This document shows, piece by piece, positions 6,429 to 6,701 of a stretch of DNA of 6,701 bases. The position numbers and the translations under genes are program-made. This DNA is from Bryobacteraceae bacterium. Its GTDB lineage: Bacteria; Acidobacteriota; Terriglobia; Bryobacterales; Bryobacteraceae. The notes under the pieces are model-generated. The model made no database searches, had not been told where the DNA came from, and saw only the letters and a program-made list of their open reading frames with translations. The stretch is from contig JADGHK010000133.1 in NCBI GenBank assembly GCA_019686145.1, forward strand, positions 1 through 6,701. Reading direction: 5' to 3'. Each line of letters begins with the position of its first letter. Within the stretch, counting starts at the first letter, position 1.

Positions 6429-6524
6429 AAATCTACTTACCTAGTCCATCGCCGTACTCCAATTTAAGGTGGATGAGGCCGGGGAATGCGATTTGGCCAG
6501 TTTCTGAATTGAGGGGATTCCGTA

Positions 6525-6677
6525 CTACGAGTTTAGGCGGAAGCCAACCCAGGTCTTGACGGCAAGCCCCGCCAGGAGCACAAGAATCGCAAGACGCAAA
6601 CCACCGGTCAGCGTGAAGGACGCCAGAAGCGCCAAGACACCATACAAGGCGAGTGCCACCGCGAGTTTTGTCCGCAT
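6525..6677 (-). CDS. Small two-helix membrane protein, hypothetical
   Basis: I do not recognise a named family. The ORF has 50 codons, ATG at 6677 and TAG at 6525-6527. The product begins MRTKLAVALALYGVLALLAS and has two hydrophobic segments, about 5-21 and 27-40 (GLRLAILVLLAGLAVKTW), joined by a short TLTGG turn, with basic residues Arg2/Lys4 before the first helix, Arg28 at the turn, and Lys41/Arg47 after the second. It looks like a helical hairpin of the inner membrane. An AGGA (6688-6691) lies 10 nt upstream as a ribosome binding site, and an in-frame TAG at 6690-6692 shows that the ORF is not the tail of a longer frame. It is oriented like the sigma gene but separated from it by about 530 bp. 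The organised hydrophobicity, start signals and defined ends favour a real gene; the short length is the main reason for doubt. Confidence 0.55.
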   Translation of the reverse strand: MRTKLAVALALYGVLALLASFTLTGGLRLAILVLLAGLAVKTWVGFRLNS

Positions 6678-6701
6678 GAAAGGGAATTCCTATTCTCTCA
6701 T

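Larger units (their letters stand above)
5995..6524. other. Intergenic regulatory region upstream of the sigma gene
   Basis: About 530 bp with no coding region I can support. Open frames crossing it lack ribosome binding sites and resemble no protein family. It holds two adjacent palindromes (6304-6339), a run of eight C (6345-6352), an inverted repeat TTTGATC...GATCAAA (6408-6428), an imperfect hairpin (6214-6244), and several CTTAG/CTAAG pentamers between about 6175 and 6260. An inverted repeat CCGGCA-AATC-TGCCGG lies near 6083-6098. The sequence serves the 5' side of the sigma gene and the 3' side of the small membrane-protein gene. Confidence 0.7.

Overview
The window reads as GC-rich bacterial chromosome with a compact layout. 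I infer an Acidobacteriota-type organism (Bryobacterales/Solibacter-like). The reasons are two sugar-phosphate-isomerase-like TIM barrels with twin-arginine-type leaders, a large two-domain SppA, and a FliA/WhiG-type sigma factor with no flagellar genes nearby. That taxonomic call is inference from gene style, not from a database search.

Layout, left to right. Bases 1-1539 carry a two-component pair on the + strand: the C-terminal part of a HisKA_3-type sensor histidine kinase, cut by the left window edge just after what looks like the last helix of a GAF domain, followed 33 nt later by its NarL/FixJ-type response regulator. A strong hairpin plus T-tract at 1578-1611 ends that operon. A -10-like hexamer at 1645-1650 lies so close to the next start codon that the following gene may be translated from a leaderless mRNA. 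Bases 1657-5233 hold three closely spaced + strand genes: two divergent AP_endonuc_2/xylose-isomerase-like TIM-barrel proteins 3 nt apart, then sppA, a membrane-anchored signal peptide peptidase, 31 nt further on.

The sigma gene (FliA/WhiG type) runs on the - strand and converges on sppA with overlapping stop codons. It is preceded by about 530 bp without a convincing gene. This gap holds two adjacent palindromes of the same architecture (GTTTCA-N3-TGAAAC and TGTTCCA-N3-TGGAACA, centres 19 bp apart), which look like paired operator or enhancer sites, and a weak -24/-12-like element closer to the sigma gene. At the right edge, also on the - strand, is a previously easy-to-miss 50-codon ORF for a two-helix membrane protein.

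Taken together, the window is regulatory (kinase/regulator, alternative sigma factor) and envelope-related (Tat-exported enzymes, SppA), but nothing in it ties these parts into one pathway. I see no mobile element, CRISPR array, tRNA or rRNA, and no clear undescribed multi-gene system. The most interesting parts are the paired palindromes upstream of the sigma gene, the small membrane protein, and the possible leaderless start.
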